From Miscanthus floridulus (taxonomy: Eukaryota; Streptophyta; Magnoliopsida; Poales; Poaceae), in the NCBI RefSeq assembly GCF_019320115.1, contig NC_089595.1, forward strand, positions 107,329,611 to 107,393,610: DNA of 64,000 bases, given 5' to 3'. A program made the translations under genes and the position numbers. The number at the start of each line of letters is the position of its first letter. Position 1 is the first letter of the stretch. The notes beneath the pieces were generated by a model, which worked only from the letters and a program-made list of their open reading frames with translations, ran no database searches and had not been told where the DNA came from. Shown piece by piece: positions 10,932-23,200 of the stretch.

Positions 10932-11885
10932 TCAAGGTTTATTTACCCCTATTGTAGGTGATGCATGAGAAGTACCTTGGTGTGGAGGATTCTTCTGGTG
11001 GGCTCAAACAGATCCTCGTTCTTATCGCTAGATGTTCATTTTAAATTCCGCTGTTTATCATTCCGCACTCTGACGTTTGGTATTATAATAATGTACTTTT
11101 TAAGAAACTCTGATGTATGAAATGGACAAGTATTGTAACTCGTTCTCATTATTGGATCCTTGAGAAAAATATGGATCTTTTGGGTTCTCCCTTGAGGTGT
11201 GCCCGACGGATACCGCCCGTTGTAGCTTGCTTTCAGGGTGCTTAGTGTCTGGTGGAAGGCGAGCACCTCTGTAAGTGTGTTATTTTGGGCGGTTCTACTA
11301 CATTGAGCATGAGCCCAACTCCACTCTCACTCCCGAGCTATGAATCTACTACATTGGAGAGCTCTAGACCTAATCCTTCTGATGTGCGTTGATCTGAATG
11401 AGGGATATAAATTAGGGTTTTAGGGATGCCTCTAGGGAGGGGGTAGGGGATGCTATGTATAGGCCAAAGCATCAATTCTGGACCCTCGGATCAAACTGAC
11501 TTGAAAGAATGGTGGAGATGCAATCCTTAAGGAGGTGGAGAACTGGCATAACAATGGGGGACTGACAGGTGGCCCCAAGGGTCAGCCAACCTATAGGTGG
11601 GGCCAGCCAGTGCCACCTGGCGATGCCTCACCCTCTACTTCAGTGTGGTGTCTTTTCGAGTCTTCTAGAACCTTCTGGTGTTGTTTTTGCTGTGGATAAG
11701 CGCGATTAAATCTGACGTCTAGGTCCACCTTGATGGTTTTCTGGATAAACCCTGCAGAAATCATAGATTCATCAAAACTCATGAAATTTGTTAGTTTAAA
11801 CTCCTAGACCTATGTTTGGTGATGGAATTAAGTATATATGCAGGATATATGGATGGTTTATAATTGATGTTAATGACCGTCAACA

Positions 11886-11900
11886 AGCTTCCCCACACTT
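11886..11900 (-). promoter_or_regulatory. Element A polypurine tract
   Basis: Read on the minus strand, AAGTGTGGGGAAGCT lies directly before the TGTTGACGG start of the 3' LTR. GTTAAGTGTGGGGA-type tracts, preceded by a GAACAAGCAAAGG motif as here, are typical of Athila-type elements. Confidence 0.75.
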
Positions 11901-14900
11901 AACCTTTGCTTGTTCCTGAGCAAAGCTAAATTCAGCAATAGATCAAGAGTTGCTACAATGTTTTCACTCCTCAAAAATACACATGCGTTCAATTAGAAAT
12001 TCTCCTCCGAATTAGAACAAACTGTTCTAACTTTCGAACTTACCCATATTACCTTCAACCATGAGGCTTCTTAGCCTTCACTTGGATCTTGAGCAATTGA
12101 AAGATAGAACAATCAAGTCAAGCACTATGTCTCAAGTTCTTTGTTCCACCATTGTTCCGTTGTTTTTATAAATTTTCAAAATAAAACTCAGAGATTCTAT
12201 TGTATGACACTCTCAAGTTTCTTAATATATGTGGTATTTGTGGCTCCTCACCAAGACAATAAAGATGTTATGCCTTTTGTCTTCCTACTACTAAGGCTTA
12301 TGTGGAGTTCTTGGGTAGGGAGAAAGCTAGAGCATACTTGCAATGCATATATTGTAAAGTCAAACAACGGATTCAAAGAGAGTTAAGTCATACAATCAAA
12401 TCAAGATGTGTATGTGTGTGGACGTATGGTGAATATATATGGTGGCTAACCTAATTCTACTTTGCTCCTTTAAAACATATCTTTCTTTTAAAACTTAAAA
12501 ACATTTGCTAGAAAACAAGGGCTATCTTATTCATCTCTCTTTCTCTTTTTTTTCAGGCGAGCATCTAAGTATCCATTGTTTTCAATATCTTGGACACTTG
12601 TCCATTTTTTCTTTCTTATTTTTTTTATGAATAACTTTTGCATAGCCCCATGTCTCTTTTCTGCAACAAAACTTTGAGAGAGATAGCAATAAAAACTTGG
12701 AGCATTTATTTGATGGATGAAAAACCTATCAAACATGGTTTTGTTGTTCACTCCCAGTGTAGGAATAGAACATTTTTGGGTGGATTTAGATGAAAGGCAT
12801 GTTTTTATGTACTCCCAGTGTAGGAGCAGCAGGTATATGTGATGTGTATGTGATGTTGATTTTAAGAGCATGACAAACCTCTCATAAGGGTCAACAAAGC
12901 TTCACAAAACTCAATGCAAAACAAGCAGCATATATGTGGAAATTTTCCTAGCGTAAATAACATGTATGGCTCTAGTGGGAATTCAAGCTTTGTCATACAG
13001 GAACTCATCATGTCATTTTTATGTTCTCCAAAAGATAAATCTTCAGAGCTTTAGTGTCACTTAGAACAAGATAAAAAATAGTTCAGACCTTCTCATATCA
13101 TATCCGTCAATTACCTAGACTTAGATCAAGCATATGCTACCCACGAGTTTTAAGTTTAGAGTAAATCCTTATATCAAAACAATCTTATCTAAAACTCGGA
13201 AGAATTCAATGCTGAAAACTAGATACTTAAAAGGAATTACAACAGAGTAACTATTCATCATTTCTATTTTAAGAGATTATCTTAAGAGTCCCTTATTATT
13301 TATTTAGCTCTTAAAAGAAATTAAAGCAAACTAGACACACTCTTTTTATTTTGTTTTTATTTTTTAGATCACACATTATAACTATATATATTTCTACAAA
13401 GATAACTTTTTATTTCATTTTTAGTTATTCATTTTTTTCTAATATATATAAAGTAAACTAAGAATAATAAAAGGAAAATAAATACTTATCTATATACAAG
13501 GGGATGCCTTTTCTCCTAAGCTGGTTGTTGTCGTGGTTGCTTAATGAGGTGGCCGGATGTGGAGGTGCTAGAACAGAGCCTCCCAATTTTGATTTTGTTG
13601 TTGCTGTTGTTGTTGGAGGCTAGCCGTCTAGTGCCCCATGCTTACCTGCCATTGTGCATGATTATGTAACGTACCTTGTATGGCAGCTGTCCTCTCATCA
13701 ATGGTTGTGAGCCTATTGTCGATTCAGAACTTCCACTTATAGAATTTGGAGGATCGATTCACCACACTTTGCTCAAAGTGTGTTCTGCTCATAAAGACAA
13801 GGTAACGATCAAGTGCATGGGCTCTATTGGTGGAAAAATACCAATAGAACCAAAACCTTATTTATTCTTCTCCAGCCTTAGGCACATGAAATTATGATAA
13901 GATTGATATTGTGTGCATTGTTCATTTATAACATGGGTGATAAGATCAGAAGGATGAGCATAAATGTAGCATTTTGACTGTGACAAAAAGAGTGGAGTTG
14001 CTTAACTTATGGAAGGATTGTTCATCTTTATATAATGTATCAAACTTTTCATGACTATGACTATCATCTTACAAAGATAAGATATGCAATATTTTAGCTC
14101 ATTTGGTTAAGACCGAGATCAAGAAAGTGGTGCTATGAACAAACTTAAGAAACAAAACATGTTGAGTTAATCAGGTTAAATCAAGCAAAGTTGTAACTCA
14201 AACATGTTTGTTTCTTTATTTATGTGAATACCAAGATCAAAGGGAAGATTTTTAAATAATGACCATATTATCTTAGAATGTTACCTTCATCATTGGAGCG
14301 TGATGATACCATGTGATGAAGGCTAGACAACTTTTGGTGGTCCTTTCCTTCCTTGTATCTTAGAGTTGTTCATGAGCATCTTGTCTCATATGTTGCACTC
14401 CTTTCTCACTCTTCCATCATGCTGTCTTTTGTTCTTTCTTGGTATTTTGATCGAACCTTCTGCTCCTCTCATTATTTCTTCTCTGCAAGGGATTAGTAGA
14501 CATCATATATCCGAAGGAGTATACAAATGATTCAAAGCAAGGATAGTGTTGTCATAGAGCTGAAGGTCATCTGTATCCCATGTTTTAAATAATGTGCCTT
14601 TTTGTTCACCACTACATCAAATTTTCAACAAGGTTAAGACAAAGATGTGTGAGATTGTTCTGAAGAATACCTCTAACCTTGATTTGTTTCTATGAATGAT
14701 CTCCAAACATTTCCAACAAATTTTGAATATTTTCCTACAAGGGTTAGTCCATATATACAACCGAATTCTATACAAGTATGTTTGGATTCAATAATCATGT
14801 TTGAATAATATTCTGAAGCATACTTACAACAGAATAAGGGAGGTTCAAAGGCTCAAGAGATTTAAGTAGAAACAAGAATATGTATAGTGAACCAAAGGAG

Positions 14901-17093
14901 TATGATTATTTAAATTTTTACTTGTTAGAGATTTAACAATTGAGCTAATCATAAAGGTAGGGATGACCAAGACAAATTAGCAATATGACATGAGATGATT
15001 TGAAGAACTCCATCCCCCATACTTAAATTTTGCAGAATGCAGAATCAAGTTGGATGATAGAATTCTCCCATGAATGTGATTTTATGTTGCATATTGCTTG
15101 GCTAGATATACCCTATGTTTTCCTTTGTTTTATTGAAGTGATTAATGACAAACATACCTAAAGGAGGCTTATCTGATTTACCTATTGGCGAGAGCTCATA
15201 GTCCATTGAGCAGGACCTTTCCTTACATTAAGCTTTGTCTTTGCACCATCTGATGAGGATACAGACAATTGCATGCTCTTCTTCCATCAACCTTTCTTGA
15301 TTTTCGTTAATTCTTGGTTGACGAGTTGGAGTCCATTGGAGATGTAAACTCAAGTTCATCCTTGGTTGTCTTTATCCTCTAATGGCTTGGCAGAGAGTTC
15401 TTCTTCTTTGTTTGTTAGTGATACGCCAGCCATCTTGATAGTTGAGGAAGGAACCCCATTAGAATTTGCATGAAAGCTTCATCTCTGATGACTTAGGGAT
15501 GTCTTCTTGTGCCCATGGTTGTTCATGATTCCACGAGACACCATCGACAGACCACCACTGATCGATGATATTTTGTTGACATGAGATTACATGCCATGAT
15601 GTAGTGGCATCTCATTGTCCTGGTTCTTGCTATCGACGTGCGAGTTAGTGTCTCCGAATATGATGGGAGCAAACGTATTCTGGATAATACACGGTGGGTT
15701 ACATCCTGCTTCTTATCAGCATCTAAGCTTGAGTCTTGGGAAAGCTTAATGCTAGGTTGTCGTTTGATGTTGCTCTTAGCTTGTTGATTTGTTCATCTAG
15801 TTCCATAGCTGTAGTGGTGGTTTGGTAGGTTCATACCAAACCTTGAACATGCTTAGCTTATATTCATTCTTCCTGTAAAATGTTAATGTACACATACCTG
15901 AGGGAATACAATGAATTTGAAACACGGGTTGTTGTCCATAAATTTTGTAATTTTCCTCTATGCTAATGAAAGGATGGTTTTAGGATTACTTTAGCATAGA
16001 TTTTGTTCTTGTAGCAAATTTTATGTGGTTGCTGTATTCTAACAAAGTTCAAGGCACGGGTAATTTGCAACAAAAGATAAGTAAATAAACTTTTGATACT
16101 CATAGTTCTTCCTTCCATGAAGAATGAGCTATGTCTTCTTTTACGCAGAGTTGTTGGAGTTCATCGCATGCCTTGATTTATCTTTGATGTGAATTCATCT
16201 TTTTGACTTACCCAGATTGATTTTTAGAGTTTTCTGCAGGGCTTAGTCTAACAAAATAACTAGTATCTACTACAACATATTCTTGGTTCAAAAATTAAAC
16301 TAGACATCATGCCTAATTTAATTTAGAAAAGCATTTTAACCTATGCACCATGCTTAATTTAAAAAGCCTTTGGTAGTAAGATCAACACTCCTAAACTAAG
16401 CACCATGCTTAATTTAAAAGATGTATGAGCACACTCCAAACCTTAAGCATACTATAGTAAACAAAGGTAGCATAAAAACACTATAGAGATGTATTCAATT
16501 TAGAGATGAAAGAGCATAATCATGGTGAGATATTATTTTTTTAAAGATGCAAGTGGGATAGATATATGAATGGAACTAAACATGTTGTGGATTTGATATG
16601 AGAAAATTTAAACTAAATGAGATGGATGCATGGATTATTTAAGGTAAACATGCAATGGAATACAAAAATTAAAAGATAACTACTCATTAAGTTTAAAGTC
16701 CATGAGCAAGACTATCTCACCGTCCATGAGCAAGACTATCTCACCTTTCTTGATCGTACTTACCATGACTCACATGATGGAATTTGTGAGTAGTGCAACA
16801 TCTATTTCCATCACCTGAGATGTGATTTGAATTCTTGTGACGTTGACCTTTTTCTCCAATCTACACTTGGTTAGAGAATATATATATGTCCATACAAACC
16901 TGTGAGATGGTAGGGTTCTAATATTGATGGATCTTGAATGTTCAGGTACCATGGGTTCTTCATTTCTTGTGAAAGCTTGCTGGAAGGTCAAAACAGCATC
17001 TGATGTCCTATCTTATTCCATAATTCAATAGGACAGGGGTAATCCTACTAAAGCTAGTGGTATGTTAATGATCTAAATCTTTACGCCAATTGT
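11901..17093 (-). other. Element A interior, non-coding or decayed
   Basis: Over 5 kb of AT-rich DNA holds only short unrelated frames. The motif ACTCCCAGTGTAGGA occurs twice (near 12750 and 12812), as in the non-coding part of Athila elements. Near 13520-13620 the minus strand encodes a Gln-rich stretch followed by NWEALF and HLHIRPPH separated by a stop, which could be the end of an old gag. No protease, RT, RNase H or integrase signature was found on either strand. Confidence 0.55.
16698..16745. repeat. Two exact tandem copies of a 24-bp unit
   Basis: GTCCATGAGCAAGACTATCT plus CACC occurs twice head to tail with no mismatch, so it is a recent small duplication in element A's interior. Confidence 0.9.
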
Positions 17094-17112
17094 TTTTCCA
17101 GCAACGGCGCCA
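17094..17112 (-). other. Element A primer-binding site
   Basis: On the minus strand TGGCGCCGTTGCTGGAAAA follows the end of the right (5') LTR after a short spacer. TGGCGCCGTTG-type sites are used across the Athila and Tat branches of Ty3/gypsy. The site fixes the element's orientation. Confidence 0.75.
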
Positions 17113-17120
17113 AAAATGCT

Positions 17121-17800
17121 TGATGGTATTTATTAACGCAAATAGAATATGAAGGCTTCCGCAAGCGCACAGAATACCATTGTAGCATTTTACCAGGAGT
17201 ATTTTAGGTATCGTTATTTATATTTTACCATAAGAAAACAATGGAGTAAAGATTTATTGGGTAACAAAGGAGTATCTATTAACATACCAACATAGCTAGA
17301 GCAGGGGATAAATGTAATGATAGGAGTAATGCTTAATGACACTCAGGGAATAGATCACTAAGATAGTGTAAACTAGTTAACTCAGGAGAACAACGGGTGA
17401 GGTAGATTCCTATGATATTCCTATTACATGGTCAAAGTATATATATACACCGAACTATAGCTAAGACTAACTCTACTCTTGTGTACTTCGGGACGACGTT
17501 TAGACAATAGAGCATCCACAATAGATAACTCTACTGACGCGACTATGGTCATACAATTTAAGAACCTACTCAATTTGGAGTGAACTACAAAGGATAGACG
17601 GGGCTGTCACCTCCCGCTGCTACCACCCAACCAGAGAACAGGGTGCACTCACAGGCAGAGCATCGTATAAGCACCATTCTTACATGAGACTTGGTTACAT
17701 AGCCTAACCGGTAAACTAGCAGGCTAAGCGCTCTATGAACCCACACATAAAAGTAATGATAACAATAATTAGGCAAGATATATATTCAAAGTAAGCATAG
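17121..17800 (-). repeat. Element A, 5' LTR (truncated by insertion of D)
   Basis: It matches 6047-6800 closely from TGATGGTATTTATTAACGC to GTAAGCATAG, where element D's LTR begins. The remainder must lie beyond position 64000, because D's far end is not in the window. Confidence 0.85.
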
Positions 17801-17935
17801 TGTCGGGGACCAATATTAGGGTACCCAAAGAGGAGGATCTAATGACCGTCAACGTTGATTCATCCACGCGATCAAGAGCACGACTACACCACTTGCCTGG
17901 TCACTCCTCGTCCATCCATCGAGACCATGGGCCCT

Positions 17936-18425
17936 GCCTCAAGCTGACTCCCAAGGGCTGACTCCACCTTGCCCAATGTCTAAGGGCAGACTTCGTCTCG
18001 CCTGACTCCCGGGGGGCTGGCTCCGCCTCACCCGATGTCTGAGGGCAGACTCCGCCTCACCCGACGTCTAGGGGTTGGCTTCGCCTCGCCCCATGTCCAG
18101 TGGCTAGCTCCACCTCGCCCAACATCTGAGGGTAGACTTTGCCTCGCCCAACCCCCAGGAGCTGGCTCCACCTCGCCCGACATTTGAGGCTGGCTCCACT
18201 TCGCCCGACATATGGGGGCTGGCTCCACCTCACCCGACATCTGTGGGTAGACTCTGCCTTGCCCGACATCTAAGGGCTGGCTCCGCCTCACTTGACATCT
18301 GTGGGCAGACTCTGCCTCGCTCAATGTTCGGAGGCTAGCTCCGCCTCGCCCGACATCCAGGGGCTGGCACTGCCTCGCCCCATGTCTGGGCAGACTTCGC
18401 CTCGCCCAACATCTGAGAGCTACTC
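17936..18425 (+). repeat. GC-rich tandem array in D's LTR
   Basis: Diverged units of the form GGGCTGGCTCCGCCTCGCCC plus GACATCTGAGGGCAGACTC repeat about ten times with length variation. The long frame on the minus strand across it (18028-18459) is a by-product of the repeat. The last 65 bp of the window carry the same words. Confidence 0.85.
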
Positions 18426-19021
18426 CTTCATAACTACGCACGCAGATAAGGCAGGGCACTCAAGTCAACCATAATACCGAGGACCATACTCTGCGCGCCT
18501 ACAGGAAAGTACCATCAGGATATGACAAGACCAATGCTTTAAAGCCCTTTTGAGCATGTCAGAGCCCAAACAGTGTTGTAGGCGCCAACATTTGTCTTAT
18601 AGTGTTATGGGCGCCGCCATTTGCCCTCGGGCGAGGATCTTGACGGAAGCATACGACAACCACTGTGGTCTAGGATGAGACTCGCATCCTCTATAGTGAT
18701 GGGCGTGTGGTCACTGCGATGTCTACTCCCCGTAGGGTTACGGATCAACACCCTGGTCCATCACGTCACCCGCTAGGGCGGGATGGGATGTGACCACTTG
18801 ATGACAAAGCTAGAACATGGCATCATCAGCGGATAGACGCCCAGTGCGGCCATATCTGGGTCAGCGGACATGCGTCTAGCATGGAGTTATCCCTGACATC
18901 ATCTGTCATGTCAGGGAGGGACCACTCAGAGGAAAAGGAAGACCCGGCATCTTTGAAGGACCTCCTTGGTCTCTGGGTTTTTCTTCTTTCTCCCATCTAT
19001 AACCCCTCCTTTCCCTTGGTC

Positions 19022-19030
19022 TATAAAAGG
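19022..19030 (+). promoter_or_regulatory. TATA box of D's LTR
   Basis: TATAAAAGG lies about 320 bp before the LTR end, inside GGTCTATAAAAGGGAAGG. The second Tat LTR has the same box at 61831. Confidence 0.75.
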
Positions 19031-19348
19031 GAAGGCAGGATACCCCACTAAGAGAGAGGGATCGATTCAACACACCACGCATCTCATCACACATAGCTGA
19101 GCAACAACCAAGCTCTCGGCATCCATTTGACCTTCCCATCAGAGGCTTGAGATCTGTCCCTCTCTCACCCATTTGTAACCCCTACTACAAACTTTTCAGT
19201 GCTAATAACACAAGCAATAGCTGCAAACTAGATGTAGAGACACTCTGCCCGAACCAGTATAAACCTTGTGTCTTTTTAGTACACTATCCGGGTCAGACAC
19301 ACAATAACACAAATTTACTCATTGGTGTTTACTCAAAACACCAACAGT

Positions 19349-19367
19349 TGGTACGCTAGGTAGGGGA
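19349..19367 (+). other. Element D primer-binding site
   Basis: TGGTACGCTAGGTAGGGGA begins two bases after the LTR end. It is a decayed form of the TGGCGCGCCAGGTAGGGG site typical of RIRE2-like Tat elements. Confidence 0.7.
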
Positions 19368-19450
19368 CCTTTGCGCATTCCAACATTAACATTAGGCCAC
19401 AGAATGTTAGCCACGATATCAGCTGGGCCTCGGGCGCACACGTGTGCTTC

Positions 19451-21560
19451 ATGGACCTAGACTTCATCATCACGATGGGAGGAGAGTTGGCATTTGCTCA
19501 CACCGCCATCCAACCTCTCCCCTCCATCGGCCTCGACTACGGGAGGCTTGAGCGTCAGCACGGTGTCTCCCTAGGACCCCAGCCATCTAGGGAGGGCTGG
19601 TGCTGCCTCGCTTTCTCTGATGCCAATGGCATGGCGTGGCTCGCCGAAGGGGAACCCCTCTCTCTACAACACCTCATATGGAGCATCCCGACAGTGCTTC
19701 CGTTCGGTCTCTGCAATGCCACGACGACCGTTAGCCACCTTGTGGCACAACACATGGTCCCACCTCCCACAAACGATGAATTCATGGGGGTGATCGAACA
19801 CATTGTGGAATCTTTCCATGACCTCATGGCAGAGGAGCCATAGTCACCCTCTGACTCTGACTCCAGCAGGGGAAGCCATCATCCCTCCCATGAATGTTTC
19901 ATGGTGGGTATCCCTGAGGGACACATCGAAAGCATTCGCGAGGAGGAGGCTACCCTAGTGAACAACCTCGATGATGAGGCCAAGGGGGAGACAATGACCC
20001 CACCTCACATGCGGGTGGAGTAGCTAAAAGCCTAACACCGAGACATAGAGGAAGCACGGCTCTAGCGTGAGCAGGAATGCGCAGAGCTCGATCGGGAAAT
20101 CGAGCGCCACGGAGACGGCGGGCGCACACGCGCCATGGCCCACGACGTGAACCGAAGGATCATCGCCGATGATGAAGCCCTTCCTCACTTCGCTCGGGCA
20201 AGCCAGAACATCGCCGCTGCTGTGGCCTTGCTCCATGGTCTTCCAGAGGCCACGACGTCTGAGGATCGTTGAGCCCACCATGAGATTTGCACGCTGCTCG
20301 AGCATGCGGTGATGCAGCAGGCCAAAGCTAATTGTCTCAGTGATGCGAGCTCACTGCCAGCTAGCGCATGCCCTCGGAGCACCCTGACAGGGACGCCTTG
20401 GTCCACCATGAGCCACAAGGAAGTAGGTAGCGCTCCACGGCCCCGGTGCGTCAGCGTCTCTGCCACAACCGTGATGTACGCAACACCCTTGACGCCCACA
20501 GACATGCCTACGACAAGCTGAGAGAGGGAGCCAGCCATGGCTACCACCCTTATTGTGGCAGATGCTACGACAGTGGCGAGGACCAAAGCCTGAGTCCTAA
20601 ACTGCATAGGCCTTAGGCCTTCGACCGACACATCCTCAACACTGCCTTCCCGCCAAGGTATCGACCACCAACCAATATCCCAAAGTACTATGGGGAAACA
20701 AACCCTAGACTATGGCTCAAAGACTATCAGCTTGCCTGTCAAGCCGGTGGTGCAAATAATGATGATTTCATTATCCGCAACCTTCCACTGTTCTTGGTCG
20801 ATTCGGCACGAGCGTGGTTGGAACACCTGTCGTCCAATAGAATCCAGAGTTGGGTGGACCTAAAGGAGATCTTTGTGGGGAACTTCCAGGGCACATACAA
20901 GCGCCCTAGGAACCCATGGGACCTCAAGAACTGTCGACAGAAGGCTAGTGAAACCCTCCATGGTTACATCTGGCACTTCTCCTGGTAGTGCAACGAGCTG
21001 CCTAACGTCGCCGACACCGACGTTATAGGAGCTTTCCTATCTAGAACCACCTATGAGCCTTTGGTTCACAAGCTAGGACGCAAGGGCCCACGAACCACCA
21101 AGGAACACCTAGACATCACCACCAGCCATGCCTCTAGAGAAGAAGCAGTCAGAGCGATGTTTGATCGTCTCGATGGCAAGGCAAGGCAGGACGAGGATGC
21201 CAACAAAGGCACCTCCAATCGTTCTGCCAAAAGGAAGAACAAGAAGCAACAGCGTGAGGGCTTGCTCGTGGCCGTCGCTGACCACAGGAGTGGTTGGAAA
21301 CCCATGGAGGGCACTCCGAACCATTTCAAAAAACTACTCAAGGGGCCATGCCTAAACCATGCCTTCCTGGTCAAGCATCTGTACAATGACTGCAGCCTCA
21401 TGAGGTGGTTCTTGTCTAGAGGCTCCAACAAAGGAGAGCATGGGAAGGACCCTGACCCCACCATGGACAACACCGAAGGGAAGGATGGTGGCTTTCCAAC
21501 ATCGGATGGCTGCCTCATGATCTTCAGAGGATCAGCGGCCTACGACTCCAAACGTCATCA
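19451..21560 (+). pseudogene. gag: Element D gag, broken
   Basis: The frame opens at an ATG at 19451. The first part (to about 20521) has stops at TAG 19841, then TAG, TAA, TAG and TGA, and is acidic and charged (REQECAELDREIERH). A frameshift near 20520 leads into the retrotransposon gag core, recognised by PPRYRPPTNIPKYYGETNPR, LWLKDYQLACQAGG and WVDLKEIFVGNFQGTY. TAG also interrupts the HFSW-CNELP junction (20986). The C-terminal part contains CLNHAFLVKHLYNDCSL, the unusual Cys-His region of Tat gag proteins. The product would build the particle in the cytoplasm, but this copy cannot make it. Confidence 0.75.
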
Positions 21561-22290
21561 GAAGGTCATGCGTCGTGAGGTCTATATGACCGAACCGGCC
21601 ACACCTGCCTTCCTCTGGTGGTCAGAGTCCACCATAACTGTCGATCAAACCGACCACATGGACAACATCCTGCATCCGAGGAGATACCCGCTCATGGTTG
21701 ACCTAATCGTTGGCACAAAGTGGCTTACCAAAGTATTGATGGATGGAGGCAGCTGCCTCAACATCATGTATGCCAAGACGCTCAATGAAATGGGCATCGA
21801 CTGGACATGCATCCACCCAACCGGAGCACCTTTCCATGATGCCATGCCTAGAAAATAGGCTGTGCCACTTGGGCAGATCAATCTACCCATTACCTTCGGG
21901 GATCCATCCAATTATAGGACAAAAAGCCTCACCTTTGAGGTGGTCTAGTTTCCTAGAACCTACCACGCCATCCTGGGATGTCTATGCTACACAAAGTTCA
22001 TGGCTATCCCCAACTATACCTACCTCAAACTAAAGATATCGGGCCTCGGCGGGGTCATCACCGTCGGCACCTCCTTCTAGCACACCTATGAGTGCGAGGT
22101 CGAGTGCTGCGATCACACCGTGGCAATCGTCGCCTCCAGAAAGCTCGCCACCATCAAGAAGGAGGTCACCAAAGAAGCACCCGACCCCAAGAAGTCGACC
22201 GGATCTTTTGAGACTACAGAGGGCTCCAAAGAGGTCCTCATAGATCCCGGCAGCCCTAACGAGAGGTGGTACGCATTGGCACCACACTTT
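21561..22290 (+). pseudogene. pol: Element D protease region, broken
   Basis: In the same frame as the gag core, LMVDLIVGTKWLTKVLMDGG followed by SCLNIMYAKTL carries the Asp-Gly-Gly active-site form seen in Tat elements instead of the usual DTG/DSG. Stops occur after PRK (TAG 21856), after EVV (TAG 21946) and after TSF (TAG 22078), each where Gln is expected. A frameshift before about 22290 separates this from the RT. Confidence 0.7.
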
Positions 22291-23200
22291 CCTCTAAATA
22301 GGAAAGCACGCTCGTCGACTTCCTCCACGCCAACAAAGACATCTTTACGTGGAAAACCTCAGACATGCCAAGCATCCCAAGGGAAGTGGCCAAGCATGCC
22401 TTAAAGATCCATCCAGGCTCCAAGTCAATGAAACAACGCCTACGTCGCTTCGACGAGGGGAAACGTAGGACCATCAATGAAGAGATCACAAAGCTTTTGG
22501 CAACCAAGTTCATCATGGAAGTATACGACCCAAAGTGGTTAGCCAATCCCATCCTTGTACAAAAGAAGAATGGGAAATGGAGGATGTGTGTTGACTACAC
22601 GGGTCTTAACAAGGCGTGTCCAAAGGATCCATTTCCTTTGCCACGCATTGACCAAATAGTCGACTCTACCTCAGGGTGTGAAACCCTCTGCTTCCTTGAT
22701 GTGTACTCCGGGTGCCATCAGATCACAATGAAAGAGTCTGAATGGCTCGCGACATCGTTCATCACCACCTTCGAATCGTTCTGCTACGTCACAATGCTAT
22801 TCGGTCTGAAGAACGCTGGGGCCACGTACCAGCATTGTATGCTCAAGTGTTTTCGGGACCTCATTGGGTGGACCATTGAGGCCTATGTTGATGACATCCT
22901 GGTCAAATTCAAATAGGCTGACCACCTCATAGCCAACCTTGAGCAGACCATTGTAAAAATCCGAGCAAACGACATCAAACTCAATTCCGAGAAGTGCGTT
23001 TTTGGGGTCCCGAAGGGCATGCTGCTTGGTTTCATCGTCTCTGAGCATGGCATCAAAGCCAACCCAGAGAAGATCTCAGCTATCACAAGGATGAGCCCGA
23101 TTCAGAATATAAAGGGGGTACAACGAGTTATAGGGTGCCTCGCCGTGCTCGGTCGCTTCATCTCACGCCTCGGCGAATGAGGTCTCCCCCTTTATCGACT
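22291..23200 (+). pseudogene. pol: Element D reverse transcriptase, broken
   Basis: The frame carries VDFLHANKDIFTWK, the entry MKQRLRRFDEGKRRTINEEI, NGKWRMCVDYTGLNKACPKD, FPLPRIDQIVDSTSGCETLC and the catalytic YVDDILVK. It breaks at TAG 22915 (after VKFK), continues through KCVFGVPKGMLLGFIVSEHG and ends in the connection region PEKISAITRMSPIQNIKGVQ. A TGA follows RLGE near 23178, where Arg is expected. The YVDD motif and the KACPKD loop fit Tat-type RTs. Confidence 0.8.

Larger units (their letters stand above)
6900..11302 (+). mobile_element. Solo LTR of a Tekay/Del-type chromovirus
   Basis: The 4403-bp stretch starts TGTAACACCCTCGGTG, ends GGTTCTACTACA and is flanked on both sides by TTGAG (6895-6899 and 11303-11307). 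In reverse complement it matches the LTRs of element C, for example 11302 back to about 10900 against 23581-24000 and 48051-48440. There is no internal region, so a full element was reduced to one LTR by recombination between its ends. Its orientation is opposite to C. Frames within it (7435-8700) lie in a GC-rich zone, overlap on both strands and show no domain. Confidence 0.9.
6047..11885 (-). repeat. Element A, 3' LTR (split by a solo LTR)
   Basis: The LTR parts are 6047-6899 and 11308-11885, about 1.43 kb in all. They match 17121-17800 from TGGTATTTATTAACGC through AAGTAAGCATAG. The last part (11308-11885) can be joined because the inserted solo LTR is flanked by a perfect 5-bp duplication. 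It ends CCGTCAACA beside the purine tract. Confidence 0.8.
6047..17800 (-). mobile_element. Element A: Athila-like LTR retrotransposon, no recognisable gag-pol
   Basis: Two copies of one LTR bracket the element. The left copy runs 6047-11885 and is interrupted by a solo LTR. The right copy starts at 17121 and is cut by element D at 17801. On the minus strand the LTR starts TGTTGACGGTCATTAAC and ends AATAAATACCA(A/T)CA. A primer-binding site of the TGGCGCCGTTG type follows the right copy, and a purine tract AAGTGTGGGGAAGC precedes the left one. Both are typical of the Athila/Tat branch of Ty3/gypsy. The 5.2-kb interior is AT-rich with no protease, RT or integrase frame, so the copy is non-autonomous or decayed beyond recognition. 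The rest of its right LTR lies outside the window, beyond the nested insertions. Confidence 0.75.
17801..19346 (+). repeat. Element D 5' LTR
   Basis: The LTR begins TGTCGGGGACCAATATTAGG at the break in element A's LTR and ends AAAACACCAACA directly before the primer-binding site. It contains a CCGCCTCGCCC-type tandem array, a TATA box and a downstream leader with GAACCAGTATAAACCTTGTG, a block shared with the Tat LTR at 60878-62182. Confidence 0.85.

Noticed and set aside
12141..13900. Host genes inside element A (frames at 12141-12386, 12527-12871, 13676-13897)
   Set aside because: Short AT-rich frames without domains or splice context, inside a bracketed retrotransposon.
18028..18459. 143-codon minus-strand frame
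   Set aside because: It is produced by the tandem array of D's LTR; repeat units set the amino acid pattern.
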